A stretch of 64,000 nucleotides of DNA from CAWAND01 sp963797485 (GCA_963797485.1 CAWCPF010000002.1:248001-312000); one strand, 5' to 3'. Shown: positions 26,725-36,682, counted from the first letter of the stretch. Program-made: numbers and translations. Notes: generated by a model not told the origin, from the letters alone.

Positions 26725-27260
26725 TCGCCCCCCTGCGGATCATCGGCCTGCCCAGCCTTGATCTTGCGGATCAAACTCTCCGTGCGATAGTACGACTGAT
26801 GGCGGAAGGGTTTGTCCTTGGCCGCCTCGAACCACACGGCATCCTCAGCCTTCGAACTGGCGGTGATGGCCGAGTGAGGCGCCACCCACCACACCCAGGT
26901 GTCGTCCGGGAAGCTCGCCACCGCCCGCTGGAGCGCAGCGCCTGGAGAAGCGGCGGTCACCTGGCCCACCCACGCATGCTGCCCTTTTCGAGCCGGCTTG
27001 GTGAACACATCGTAAGGCGCCTCGGCCCCCTGATCGGGCGCGGCCGGCAGGCCCTCCAACCCTTGTCGGGTGACCTGGCTGATGTCCGCTGCGCGGACGA
27101 CCCACAAGCTGACACACTCCGGCCGCCGAACAAACACATCACGGGCGTGAAGCAAGGCCATTTCGGGATCGGTGGCGTGGACGGTTCCGCAGTTGAGATG
27201 AGGCGAGTCAAAAGTGTCTTGTTTGAAGACGTAAAACCGGTCGCCCTGCGAGTCGCTCAA
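26721..27260 (-). CDS. paaB: PaaB with two tandem PaaB-like units
   Basis: 179 aa, about twice the usual ~95 aa. TTG 27260 after GGAGG, overlapping the paaA stop as TTGA, is chosen as the start. The first PaaB unit runs from RFYVFKQDTFDSPHLNCGTVHA through RRPECVSLWVVRAADI. The second starts at PYDVFTKPARKGQHAWVGQVTA and continues with WVWWVAPHSAI and KDKPFRHQSYYRTESLIRK. PaaB bridges PaaAC dimers in the epoxidase complex; a duplicated subunit might do so as one chain. Confidence 0.88.
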   Translation of the reverse strand: MSDSQGDRFYVFKQDTFDSPHLNCGTVHATDPEMALLHARDVFVRRPECVSLWVVRAADISQVTRQGLEGLPAAPDQGAEAPYDVFTKPARKGQHAWVGQVTAASPGAALQRAVASFPDDTWVWWVAPHSAITASSKAEDAVWFEAAKDKPFRHQSYYRTESLIRKIKAGQADDPQGGE

Positions 27261-28207
27261 GCCGCCTCCGAGGCTGTGTGCCGATCCGCATACGCTTGCA
27301 GCGCCTCGCGCACCCAGCGGCCGTTCGCGTGTGCCTGCCGGCGCGCCTGTAGACGCTCGCGGTTGCACGGCCCGTGGCCGTTGATCACCTGCCAAAACTC
27401 ATCCCAATCGATTTCACCAAAGACCCAATGGCCGCCGGCCTCGTCAAAGCGCAGCGCCTCATCGGGCACCGAAAGCTCCAGCGCGTGGAGCTCGGGGATC
27501 AGATTATCGACAAAGGTTTGGCGCAGCTCATCATTGGTGCGGGTCTTGATCCCCCACCGGATCAGCTGGGGTGAATTGGGCGAGTCGGTGTCGCGCGGGC
27601 CGAACATCATCAGCGTCGGCCACCACCAGCGGTTGACGGCATCCTGGACCATCTGCTTCTGGGCGGCTGTGCCGCGCGCCATGCGGATGACCATTTCCTT
27701 CCCCTGCTTCATGTGGAAGCTCTCTTCGGCGCAGATGCGCAGGTTGGCGCGTGAGTACGGCCCATACGAACAACGCGCCAGCATGGTCTGATTCAAGATG
27801 GCCGCGCCGTCGACGAAATAGCCGATCACGCCGATATCGGCCCAGCTCAGGGTGGGGTAGTTGAAAATGTTGGAGTACTTGGCTTTCTCAGACAGCAGGG
27901 CTTCGATCAGATCCCCGCGGTCGGCGCCCAGCGTCTCGGCGGCATGATACAGATACTGGCCATGGCCGGCCTCGTCCTGGACTTTGGCCAGCAGCACCAG
28001 CTTTCGCCGCAGATTAGGGGCACGCGTGATCCAGCCGCCTTCAGGCAGCATCCCGACCACTTCGCTGTGAGCGTGCTGGGAGATCATCCGCAGGAGCTGC
28101 CTGCGGTAGGCGTCCGGCATCCAGTCGCCGGGCTCGATCTTCTCGCCCCGGGCGACGCGCGCCTCGAACTCGGTTAGCTTCTCCGGATCGAGCGCCTCGG
28201 TGTCCAT
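27257..28207 (-). CDS. paaA: Phenylacetyl-CoA epoxidase catalytic subunit PaaA
   Basis: Di-iron oxygenase subunit that epoxidises the ring of phenylacetyl-CoA. About 316 aa from ATG 28207 (MDTEALDPEKLTEFE); a GTG 11 codons upstream is possible. Iron-ligand helices are SQHAHSEVVGMLPEGGWI, LLAKVQDEAGHGQYLYHA and CAEESFHMKQGKEMVI. Further family blocks are YPTLSWADIGVIGYFVDGAA and GHWVFGEIDWDEFWQVINGHG. It heads the coupled paaABCD run. PaaE, PaaK, PaaZ and PaaJ genes are not in the window. Confidence 0.95.
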   Translation of the reverse strand: MDTEALDPEKLTEFEARVARGEKIEPGDWMPDAYRRQLLRMISQHAHSEVVGMLPEGGWITRAPNLRRKLVLLAKVQDEAGHGQYLYHAAETLGADRGDLIEALLSEKAKYSNIFNYPTLSWADIGVIGYFVDGAAILNQTMLARCSYGPYSRANLRICAEESFHMKQGKEMVIRMARGTAAQKQMVQDAVNRWWWPTLMMFGPRDTDSPNSPQLIRWGIKTRTNDELRQTFVDNLIPELHALELSVPDEALRFDEAGGHWVFGEIDWDEFWQVINGHGPCNRERLQARRQAHANGRWVREALQAYADRHTASEAA

Positions 28208-28276
28208 CGGGGTGTCTTCTTTAACTTGTCTGCCGGCCACGCCCCTATTATAAGGGCATCACCCGGAGCGACCGGG

Positions 28277-29164
28277 TTAGGCTTCAGGCGGATGGCCGTC
28301 GGGCCATTCCGGGCTATCATCCTCGGCCCAGCGCCGGCGAATCTCATCGTAGTCCGGGGGGCGTTTCTCATTGAATGCCAGCACCCCCTCGCGGGTTTCG
28401 GGGCTGGTGTTGTGGATGGCCAGCCATTCGCGCCCATGGCCGATGGTCAGGTGCCAGCTGAGATCCCGCCAGAAGTTGAGCTGCTGTTTGGTGTAGCGGG
28501 TCTTTTCGGGGAACTTGGCGATCAGCTTCCCGGCCAGCTCATCCACCTTGGCATCGAGCTGGGCGCGCGGAACGGCGTAGTTGACCAGGCCCCACGCTTC
28601 AGCCTGGGCGGCGGGGATCTCCTCATTGAGCAGCAGGATCTGGCGCGCGCGCCGATCGCCGACCATCAAGGGCAGGAACTGCGTCGCCCCCGCCAGAGCC
28701 ACGCTGCCGTGGCTGGTGCCAACCTGACGGATGTAGATATCGTCTGCCGCCACAGCCAAATCGCAGCTCAGGTTGAACTCGTTGCCGCCCCCGACCACGA
28801 TCCCATTGAGCCGGGCCAGGGTAGGCTTGCCGAGGTTGCGCAGGCGCTCGTGGCACTCGATGAAGCGCCCCATCCATTTCCAGTAGTCGCGGGGCCGTTC
28901 GAGGAATGCTTCCTGCTCCTTCAAGTCGGCTCCTGTGCAGAAAGCCCGCTCGCCTGCCCCGGTTAGCACGACGACCGCCACTTCATCGTCCCAGCTGGCG
29001 TCCAGGAAGGCGGCATTGAGCTCCTCGAGCATGGGGCCGTTGACCGCGTTCAAGACTTCCGGGCGGTTGAGCGTTATGGTGGCGCGCAGGTTGGACTTTT
29101 CGTAGCGAATGAGCTTGAAATCGAAGGCCTCGGGAGGCCGTCCGGTGTATGTGCGATTTTCCAC
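28277..29164 (-). CDS. Enoyl-CoA hydratase/isomerase (crotonase) family protein
   Basis: 295 aa. Oxyanion-hole blocks are ERAFCTGADLKEQ and NGIVVGGGNEFNLSCDLAVA. The first catalytic glutamate (GGGNE) is present, but the second position of classical hydratases reads IRQVGTSHGS, without Glu. It may therefore belong to a different crotonase branch, such as a ring-modifying isomerase or hydrolase, rather than a simple hydratase. It lies 69 bp upstream of paaA on the same strand, so a role in phenylacetyl-CoA or another aromatic-CoA pathway is likely but not proven. Confidence 0.85.
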   Translation of the reverse strand: MENRTYTGRPPEAFDFKLIRYEKSNLRATITLNRPEVLNAVNGPMLEELNAAFLDASWDDEVAVVVLTGAGERAFCTGADLKEQEAFLERPRDYWKWMGRFIECHERLRNLGKPTLARLNGIVVGGGNEFNLSCDLAVAADDIYIRQVGTSHGSVALAGATQFLPLMVGDRRARQILLLNEEIPAAQAEAWGLVNYAVPRAQLDAKVDELAGKLIAKFPEKTRYTKQQLNFWRDLSWHLTIGHGREWLAIHNTSPETREGVLAFNEKRPPDYDEIRRRWAEDDSPEWPDGHPPEA

Positions 29165-29198
29165 GATTGTCTCTCCACGGGCGGCCGGGATCGACCCG

Positions 29199-30944
29199 TC
29201 AGGTGCCGGCAGGCGGGGGCCAGGGCTTGAAATCGCGCAAGATCGACCCGCCGATGAACTCGCGCAGGATCGAGTTGTCCGGGATCAGGCGTGTGTCGAT
29301 GGGCAGGAACCACTCCAAAAACGCCAGCAGACGTTTGGCCTCGACATGCGCCGGGGTGGCATAGGCGACCTGCCGGAGCAGCGGCTCGGCCAGCGGGGCC
29401 AGAGCGGCGACTTCGTAGACCAGGGCCGAGTTGAACATCACGTCGGCGTTTTCCTGGAAGGGGAAGATGTTGGTCTTTTCGCCGCGTGCGACCGACTCCC
29501 AGCGATCGATCGTCTCGGCCGCCGTATAGCCTCGCTGGGAGGCATCGCGCACGAGGCGGCGAATCAGGCGCGTATCGGTGGTTGAGACGCGGTTGTAGCG
29601 GTCGAGGTTCAACTGAGTCAGGGCCGAGGCGTAGATGCGGAAGATCGACTCCTCGGGGATGTCGGGGACCAGGGCCGGGTTCAGGCCATGGATGCCCTCA
29701 AGGATCATGAGATGACCTGGCGGCAGCTGGACCTCGTCACCCTCGACCTGGGCGCCGGTGGTGAAATCGTATTTTGACAGCCGCACCCGCCGGCCGAGGC
29801 TCAGCTCGCGCAGATCATGGTTGAGGCGCGCCACGTCCAGCGCTCCCAGCGACTCATAATCCAGCTGTCCGTCCGCGCCGGCCGGGGTTTGATCGCGATC
29901 GACAAAGAAGTTGTCCAGCTCGATTGGATAGGGCGACAGGCCCAAGGACAACAACTGGATCGACAGGCGTTTGGAAAATGTCGTCTTGCCGGAGGATGAC
30001 GGGCCGGCGATCAGGATCACCCTCACCCGGTCGCTCTGCTCGGCGATCTGGGTGGCGATCTCCGAAATGCGCTGGTCGTGCAAGGCTTCGGATACCAGCA
30101 CGATCTCCCGGCCGCGCTCCTTCACCAGCGCGTCGTTGAGGGTGCCGACGTTGGGGATCCCCAATTTGTCCAGCCACTCGCCATAACGGCGGAAGGTTGC
30201 CAGGAGTTTGGGGTATTCCGGAGGCTCTTGCAGATCCGTTGGCTGATAACGCCGTGGAAACTGCAGCGTGAAGCCGTCCCCAGCCTCCGTCAGCGCAAAC
30301 CACTTCAAGTAGCCCGAGCTGGGCACCATGTAGCCGTGGTGGTAATCCCAGTGATCGCCGAGCTTGTAGATCACCATGTGCGGCTTGCGCCGGTAAGTGA
30401 GCAGGCGGACCTTATCGTCGAAGCCCTTGGCCTGGAAATAGGCCATGGCCTCGGCCACGGGCATTTCCATCTTGGCGAAGGGCAAATTGGCAGCCACCAT
30501 GTCTTCCATGCGGCTGGTCAGGCGCCCGAGTTCTTCAAGGGATAGGGGCGGACGGCCCGCCACCTGGCAGAAATAGCCGCCCGAAGCCACGGAATGGTCG
30601 ACGTTCAAGCGGGCGTCGGGAAACATGGCCTCGAAGGCGGCGGCCAACAGGAAGGTCAGCGACCGCCGATAGATGCGCATCCCGTCGGCATCGTCCATCG
30701 TCACCGGCTGGACGTTGGCCTCCATCTCGACCGGGACGGTGAGCTCGCGCAGCAGGCCGTTGACGATGGCGCCCACGATCGGCGCACCCGATCCGGCCTG
30801 CTCTGCCAGAAAGGCCTCCAGCTGGATGCCGCGGCGGCCCTGCAAGACGCGTCCGTCGGGCAGGTGAATCTCGACCGTAGGGCTGGGCGGAACCTCCGCC
30901 ACCGGCTCCTCGCCGTCGATGCGTTGAAGCTCTTCCAGGGCCAT
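29199..30944 (-). CDS. TGS/tRNA-synthetase-editing-like + uridine-kinase-like nucleoside kinase
   Basis: About 581 aa from ATG 30944 (MALEELQRIDGEEPV). A TGS-like segment (VEIHLPDGRVLQGRRGIQLEAF) and a ThrRS/AlaRS second-additional-domain-like part (LNVDHSVASGGYFCQVAGRPPLS) come first. The C-terminal half is a P-loop kinase of the PRK/uridine-kinase type, with Walker A IAGPSSSGKTTFSKRL, then DNFFVDRDQTP, LDYESLGALD and LILEGIHGLNP-like MILEGIHGLN. The architecture is known in many bacteria without firm function. It precedes the crotonase by 34 bp. Confidence 0.85.
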   Translation of the reverse strand: MALEELQRIDGEEPVAEVPPSPTVEIHLPDGRVLQGRRGIQLEAFLAEQAGSGAPIVGAIVNGLLRELTVPVEMEANVQPVTMDDADGMRIYRRSLTFLLAAAFEAMFPDARLNVDHSVASGGYFCQVAGRPPLSLEELGRLTSRMEDMVAANLPFAKMEMPVAEAMAYFQAKGFDDKVRLLTYRRKPHMVIYKLGDHWDYHHGYMVPSSGYLKWFALTEAGDGFTLQFPRRYQPTDLQEPPEYPKLLATFRRYGEWLDKLGIPNVGTLNDALVKERGREIVLVSEALHDQRISEIATQIAEQSDRVRVILIAGPSSSGKTTFSKRLSIQLLSLGLSPYPIELDNFFVDRDQTPAGADGQLDYESLGALDVARLNHDLRELSLGRRVRLSKYDFTTGAQVEGDEVQLPPGHLMILEGIHGLNPALVPDIPEESIFRIYASALTQLNLDRYNRVSTTDTRLIRRLVRDASQRGYTAAETIDRWESVARGEKTNIFPFQENADVMFNSALVYEVAALAPLAEPLLRQVAYATPAHVEAKRLLAFLEWFLPIDTRLIPDNSILREFIGGSILRDFKPWPPPAGT

Positions 30945-31454
30945 TGGACCTCGGATTCTACTCGAATTCAGGCCGGCGACCGGAGTGCGGCGCATCCCTG
31001 ACAGGTCATGGCGAGGGGCAGATAACCCCGAAACAATCGTTCGTGATGCCGACTCCCCGCCCGCCACTCCTGAGTCTGGCCCTTCGCCAGCTTCTGCCGC
31101 GGCCGCCTGGTTCGTCCCTTGATTCCCGGGCGCGGCTTCCCCAGACAACTCGTGGGGCAGGCGCCCCTACGGGGCTCGCAGTTACCTTGTCCCTTCGCCA
31201 TGCCTCGCCCGGGTCCCGTTGGAATGGCCATGCGCTCGGATCCTCCAACCGAATTCCTGTCTTTGGCTGTTCAGAATCTATTGAGCCATGAAGCGTATGT
31301 TTGGGCTAGGACAATGACAATCAGGCCCTGGTTATTGAGGGGAGCCGGGGCGGATGATCAGGCTCTCTGTCGGGTCATCCTTAATCGATGGGAGCGCCTG
31401 CTAAGCATGGCGCTCCCTACTTTTTCCTATTGGGACGACGTTCTCCGGCCGCGA
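30945..31454. other. 510-bp intergenic region with no convincing gene
   Basis: Lies between two minus-strand transcription units. Frames give only short arginine/proline-rich translations unlike the neighbours. Visible structure is a CCCC/GGGG inverted pair near 31138-31155 and a terminator-like hairpin at 31390-31426. A small plus-strand RNA ending at that hairpin is possible. Confidence 0.5.
31390..31426 (+). terminator. Rho-independent terminator-like hairpin on the plus strand
   Basis: A 9-bp perfect stem (GGGAGCGCC with GGCGCTCCC), a 10-nt loop and then TACTTTTTCC on the plus strand. No plus-strand gene is recognised upstream. The minus strand lacks a T-run at the corresponding place, so it is not an obvious terminator for gcvPB. 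Confidence 0.6.
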
Positions 31455-32919
31455 TCAGGCGATGGATTTCTCCTGAGGCAGCGCCGGGCGGCAGCACAAG
31501 ACCAGTTCCTTGGCGGCCTGCACCTCATCCAGCCGGCCAAAGGGCGTGGTGTGGGGCGCCGATTTCAAAGTCTCCGGTTCGGTGCGCGCCTCCTGAGCGA
31601 TCTTCAGCAGCGCCTCGGCAAAGGCATCCAAGGTCTCCTTGGGCTCCGTCTCGGTCGGCTCGATCATCAGGGCTTCATGGACAATGAGCGGGAAGTAGTA
31701 CGTCGGCGGGTGAAAGCCATAGTCCATCAGCCGTTTTGCGACATCGAAAGCGCGGATGCCGGGGGCATCCTCCCACTGGCCCTCGACCACGAACTCGTGC
31801 ATGCAAACTCGATCGAAGGGTGCGTAGTAGGTGCCGGCCAGGCGGGATTTGAGGTAGTTGGCATTCAGTACGGCATGGTCGGCGATTTGACGCATGCCTT
31901 CCCGTCCGTACATCTTGAGATAAGCCATGGCCCGGACGAGCAGTCCGAAGTGGCCGTGGAAAGCCTTCACCCGGCCGATGGTCTTGGCGGGCGTGATCAG
32001 CGAATAGGTCGGCCGGCCTTCCGGATCGACCGTCCGCTCAACCAGGGGGGCAGGCAGGAAATCCGCCAGAGCCTGGGATGCGCCTACGGCGCCAGCCCCG
32101 GGCCCGCCTCCACCGTGCGGCGTTGAGAAGGTCTTGTGCAAGTTGTAGTGCAGGACGTCGAACCCCAGGTCCCCGGGGCGGACCACACCCAGCAGCGCGT
32201 TCATGTTGGCACCGTCGCCATACACCAGCCCGCCGCAAGCATGTACCGCTTTGACCACATCCAACACATGCTCTTCGAACAGCCCTAGGGTGTTCGGGTT
32301 GGTCAGCATCAGGCCGGCAACGGTCTCATCACAGGCGGCGCGCAGCGCTTCGAGGTCGACATTGCCTCGAGCGTCTGAAGGCAGTTCCACCACCTGCAGG
32401 CCGCTCATGGCCGTGGTGGCGGGATTGGTGCCGTGGGCCGAGTTGGGGATCAGGATCTTGACCCGGGCCGTGTCGCCCCGAGCGCGGTGGTAAGCCTTGA
32501 TCATCAGGATGCCGGTCAGTTCGCCATGCGCGCCCGCCGCAGGCTGCAAACTCACCTGGGCGAAGCCGCCGATCTCCTGGAGCCAGCACTGAAGCTCATG
32601 CATCAACGCCAGATTGCCCTGCACCGTGGCTTCAGGCTGGAGCGGGTGCGAGAAGGCGAAACCCGGAAGCCGGGCGGCGTCTTCATTCAGCTTGGGGTTG
32701 TACTTCATGGTGCAGGAGCCCAAGGGGTAGATGCCGGTATCGATCGAGTAGTTGAGCTGAGAAAGCCGGACGAAATGGCGGACGGCCTGGAATTCGGATA
32801 CTTCGGGCAGGGGCAGGTCGTCTCGCACCAAACCCGGCGGCAGTTCGGCCTGCGGGACATCGGGATCCGGGAAGGTCACACCGGTCCGCCCGGGCGAGGA
32901 CAGTTCGTAGATCAGCGGC

Positions 32920-32927
<8 letters not shown>
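31455..32927 (-). CDS. gcvPB: Glycine dehydrogenase (decarboxylating) subunit 2
   Basis: 490-aa C-terminal-half subunit of the split P-protein, which decarboxylates glycine with PLP in the glycine cleavage system. The PLP lysine lies in YNLHKTFSTPHGGGGPGAGAVG. Others are YPLGSCTMKYNPKLNE, SLQPAAGAHGELTGI, ILIPNSAHGTNPATTAMSG and YGDGANMNALLG. ATG 32927 overlaps the gcvPA stop by 8 bp. It is last in the gcvH-gcvPA-gcvPB operon. The length is normal for the split form. Confidence 0.97.
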
Positions 32928-34262
<1,335 letters not shown>

Positions 34263-34263
<1 letters not shown>

Positions 34264-34655
34264 CAGTGGGCGCGCCCCTCGCAGTACTTCTCGTAGGCCG
34301 GAGCATCCATCAGGTCTTTGACCTGCGCGGCATCGGCCAGTTTGACCTTCACCATCCAGGCCTGGCCATAGGGGTCCGAGTTCAACCATTCAGGATGACC
34401 GGCCAGATCAGCGTTAACCGCCACCAGCTCGCCCGACACCGGCATGTAGACATCCGAAGCGGCCTTGACCGACTCGACCACCGCCACGACGTCTCCCTTG
34501 TTCAGGTGCGCCCCGGGCTCGGACGTGACTTCGAAATAGACCACATCCGAAAGCTGCTCCTGGGCGAAGTCACTGATGCCAACGGTACCCTGCTCGCCTT
34601 CCACCTTGATCCATTCATCGTTTTCGGTGTACCTGCAGTCCGCCGGAACCTTCAT
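34263..34655 (-). CDS. gcvH: Glycine cleavage system H protein
   Basis: 130-aa lipoyl carrier protein. ATG 34655 (MKVPADCRYTENDEWIKVEGEQ) has AAGGAG six bases upstream. The lipoylated lysine is in VVAVVESVKAASDVYMPVSGEL. Others are VGISDFAQEQLSDVVYFEVTSEPG and PYGQAWMVKVKL. It is the first gene after the tandem glycine riboswitch and its terminator. A gcvT gene, normally in this operon, is not in the window. Confidence 0.97.
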
Positions 34656-34695
34656 CTGCAACTCCTTGGCGGCTCTCAGGCCGCGCTCCGTGCCA

Positions 34696-34736
34696 AATAA
34701 AAAAGAGGACGCACGTTGAATTCATGTGCGCCCTCT
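34696..34736 (-). terminator. Riboswitch-controlled terminator before gcvH
   Basis: On the minus strand an 11-bp stem (AGAGGGCGCAC with GTGCGTCCTCT, one G-T pair) is followed at once by TTTTTTATTT. It lies directly after the second glycine aptamer and about 40 bp before gcvH. It is the expected expression platform of an ON switch. Confidence 0.85.
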
Positions 34737-34918
34737 GTCGGGAACCTGAGAGATTTACCGCCTGTCGGCGGCTTGCCCCGTCGGTGTCTGTCGACTTTCC
34801 AGAGGCTCAGCCAGACCGGGTCCTTTTACCTGAGAGTTTCACCCCTGCGCCGTTCGCGTGCGAGGGGCTTGCCCCTTCGGTGCCCGGGCGAACCGGGTCT
34901 CTCCCCGACCTGTCTTCA
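34737..34918 (-). promoter_or_regulatory. Tandem glycine riboswitch
   Basis: Two aptamers in series on the minus strand. Aptamer 1 has GGGAGAGACC, GCACCGAAGGGGCAAG and AAACTCTCAGGTAAAAGGAC. Aptamer 2 has CACCGACGGGGCAAG and AAATCTCTCAGGTTCC. These are the conserved glycine-riboswitch cores. Glycine binding should prevent the terminator at 34696-34736 and switch on gcvH-gcvPA-gcvPB. Confidence 0.97.
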
Positions 34919-34930
34919 ATTGTGTCTCGC

Positions 34931-34959
34931 ATTCTACGAACGGCCCTGCCTTAAGTCAA
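34931..34959 (-). promoter_or_regulatory. Promoter of the gcv operon
   Basis: Minus-strand -35 TTGACT (34959-34954), 17-bp spacer and -10 TAGAAT (34936-34931). Transcription should start near 34924, a few bases before the first aptamer. Confidence 0.75.
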
Positions 34960-35024
34960 GCCGAGGGCGCGGTGCAAGCATGGGACAGATGTCACCAAGT
35001 GTGGGGAGGTGAGCGGATGGGGGG

Positions 35025-35108
35025 CTAGAAGCTGGAGGCCGGCAGCCAGCGGCGAGCCTCTAGCCTCTAGCGCTGAGCACTGAGCACAGACCATTGAGTG
35101 GCGAGATT
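35025..35108 (+). repeat. Degenerate heptanucleotide array A (CTAGCNN orientation)
   Basis: Twelve consecutive 7-mers in perfect register: CTAGAAG, CTGGAGG, CCGGCAG, CCAGCGG, CGAGCCT, CTAGCCT, CTAGCGC, TGAGCAC, TGAGCAC and three weaker ones. The consensus is YTAGCNN. It lies between the gcv promoter and the alr 3' end, in opposite orientation to array B. Confidence 0.75.
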
Positions 35109-35121
35109 TCGAACGCTTCAC

Positions 35122-35238
35122 TCGCCTCCCTGAGCGGAACCCGCATTACAACATAGGGAGGCAAGGGCCAAGCGACGCCCGAGCTGATCGCCTCCCTGAG
35201 CGGAACCCGCCTTTCAACTGTGGGAGCAAAGCTTGGGG
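35122..35238 (+). repeat. Two direct repeats with inverted ends, 66 bp apart
   Basis: The 22-bp segment beginning TCGCCTCCCTGAGCGG (ending AACCCGC) occurs at 35122 and again at 35188. Copy 1 is closed by AGGGAGGC, giving an 8-bp GCCTCCCT/AGGGAGGC stem. Copy 2 is closed by the shorter GGGAGC. The pair sits between heptad arrays A and B. No ORF is supported here. Confidence 0.7.
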
Positions 35239-35327
35239 GTGCGGTGAAGTCGAAGGGCGGCCGAGTCGAATTGGAGAGCCACCCTTCGACTGCGGCGGAG
35301 GCGCCGAGAGTTCGCCCCTGGGCATCC

Positions 35328-35376
35328 GCTCCGCCGGAGCTTGTCCTGAGCAAAGCCGAAGGGCTCAGGGAGGCAA
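35328..35376 (-). repeat. Dispersed repeat, inverted copy
   Basis: Read on the minus strand it begins CCTCCCTGAGCCCTTCGGC and continues TTTGCTCAGGACAAGCTCCGG. A related copy lies on the plus strand at 45831-45870. The unit resembles small interspersed repeats of Chloroflexota genomes, from memory. Confidence 0.5.
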
Positions 35377-35383
35377 GAGAGCG

Positions 35384-35474
35384 GTGCTTAGTGCTAGTTG
35401 CTAGCTGCTCGGCGCTAGGTGCTCGGTGCTAGTTGCTCGGTGCTCGGTGCTAGTCGCTCGGTGCTCGCTGCTCA
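35384..35474 (+). repeat. Degenerate heptanucleotide array B (NNGCTMG orientation)
   Basis: Thirteen 7-mers in unbroken register, for example GTGCTAG, TTGCTAG, CTGCTCG, GCGCTAG, GTGCTCG and GTGCTAG, with consensus NYGCTMG. It is the reverse complement of the array A consensus. The array ends about 45 bp before the alr stop codon. Confidence 0.8.
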
Positions 35475-35517
35475 GCGTGCAGGGTTGAGACAGGTGTCAA
35501 CGACGATCGATGAGATC

Positions 35518-36633
35518 TCAATCGGAATACAGCCGCGGCACGCGGGCGCTGAGCCCGCACACGACCTCGTAGCCGACGGTGTGCCACACACGGGCCAAAT
35601 CCTCCGGGCGCAGCTTTTCGCCCTGCTGTTCACCGACGATGACGACTTCATCGCCGATGGCCGCCTGGGGCACGTGGTCGAGGTTGATGATGGTTTGGTC
35701 CATGCACACCCGCCCGACCACCGGCGCCCACACGCCGTGAACCAGCACACCCGCCCCGGCTTCGCGCCGGAAGCCATCCCCATAACCGACCGGGATCACG
35801 CCCAGCCGCTCGTCCTTCTGGGTGACATACACGTGGCCGTAGGACACACCCGTCCCGGCCGGGACGTCGCGGACGGTGGTCAGGCGCGCTTTCCAAGCCA
35901 GCGCCCGATGGAAGTTGGGAGGCAGGCGGACCTCCTCGGAGGGGTTCATGCCATACAGGGCGATTCCGGGGCGAACCATGTCGAAGCGCGCCGAGGGGCG
36001 GGTCAACGCGGCGGCGGAGTTAGCGGCGTGCACCAGAGGCGGGCGCATGCCGGCCGCAGTCACCTCGCTCAGCAGGTCGGTGAACACCGCCTCCTGCCGG
36101 TCGCTGCTGGCGGCCTCGGGTTCGTCGGCTCGGGCGAAGTGAGTAAACAAACCTTCCACCTCGACACCCGGCAAGCCGCGCAGCGCCTGCAACAAACCGA
36201 AAGCTCCCTGGGGCGCGGCGCCCAGCCTGGTCATGCCGGTGTCGACTTTCACGTGCACCCGGGCGGTGCGGCCGGCGGAGCGAGCCGCCGCCGCCAGCGG
36301 CTCCAACTGGGCGTCATCGTACACGGTGATCGACACGCCCTGCCCGACGGCCTCCGCCAGGCGCGAGTTGGGGGTCTCTCCCAACACCAGCGTCGGGCCG
36401 TCGACACCGCCCTGGCGCATCTCAAGCGCTTCATCGATCCGGGCCACCCCGCAGTAGTCTGCGCCGGCCTCGACCGCCCGGCGCGCCACCGGGACCAGCC
36501 CATGGCCATAGCCGTTGGCTTTGACGACCGCCATTACGCGCACGCCGGTCAACTCACCGACGGCGTGCACATTGTGGGCGATAGCGCCCAGATCGATCTC
36601 GAGCCAGGTGGACAATCGGTCGCGTGAAGCCAT
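35518..36633 (-). CDS. alr: Alanine racemase
   Basis: PLP enzyme that makes D-alanine for peptidoglycan. About 371 aa from ATG 36633 (MASRDRLSTWLEIDLGAIAHNV). The PLP lysine is in VMAVVKANGYGHG. Others are VHVKVDTGMTRLG, GLFTHFARAD, FDMVRPGIALYG, GVSYGHVYVTQKDERLGVIPVGYGDG and the PLP-phosphate/active region VVGRVCMDQTIIN. A -10 TATACT (minus strand, 36649-36644) lies 10 nt before the ATG, so the leader is very short. It is divergent from tgt. Confidence 0.96.
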   Translation of the reverse strand: MASRDRLSTWLEIDLGAIAHNVHAVGELTGVRVMAVVKANGYGHGLVPVARRAVEAGADYCGVARIDEALEMRQGGVDGPTLVLGETPNSRLAEAVGQGVSITVYDDAQLEPLAAAARSAGRTARVHVKVDTGMTRLGAAPQGAFGLLQALRGLPGVEVEGLFTHFARADEPEAASSDRQEAVFTDLLSEVTAAGMRPPLVHAANSAAALTRPSARFDMVRPGIALYGMNPSEEVRLPPNFHRALAWKARLTTVRDVPAGTGVSYGHVYVTQKDERLGVIPVGYGDGFRREAGAGVLVHGVWAPVVGRVCMDQTIINLDHVPQAAIGDEVVIVGEQQGEKLRPEDLARVWHTVGYEVVCGLSARVPRLYSD

Positions 36634-36682
36634 GGATTCGAGCAGTATAAACGCGTTGCCGGTCAATGCACACCGCCGAGGG

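Noticed and set aside
35384..35474. Heptad array as a CRISPR array
   Set aside because: The repeat unit is 7 bp with no spacers and no cas genes are nearby.
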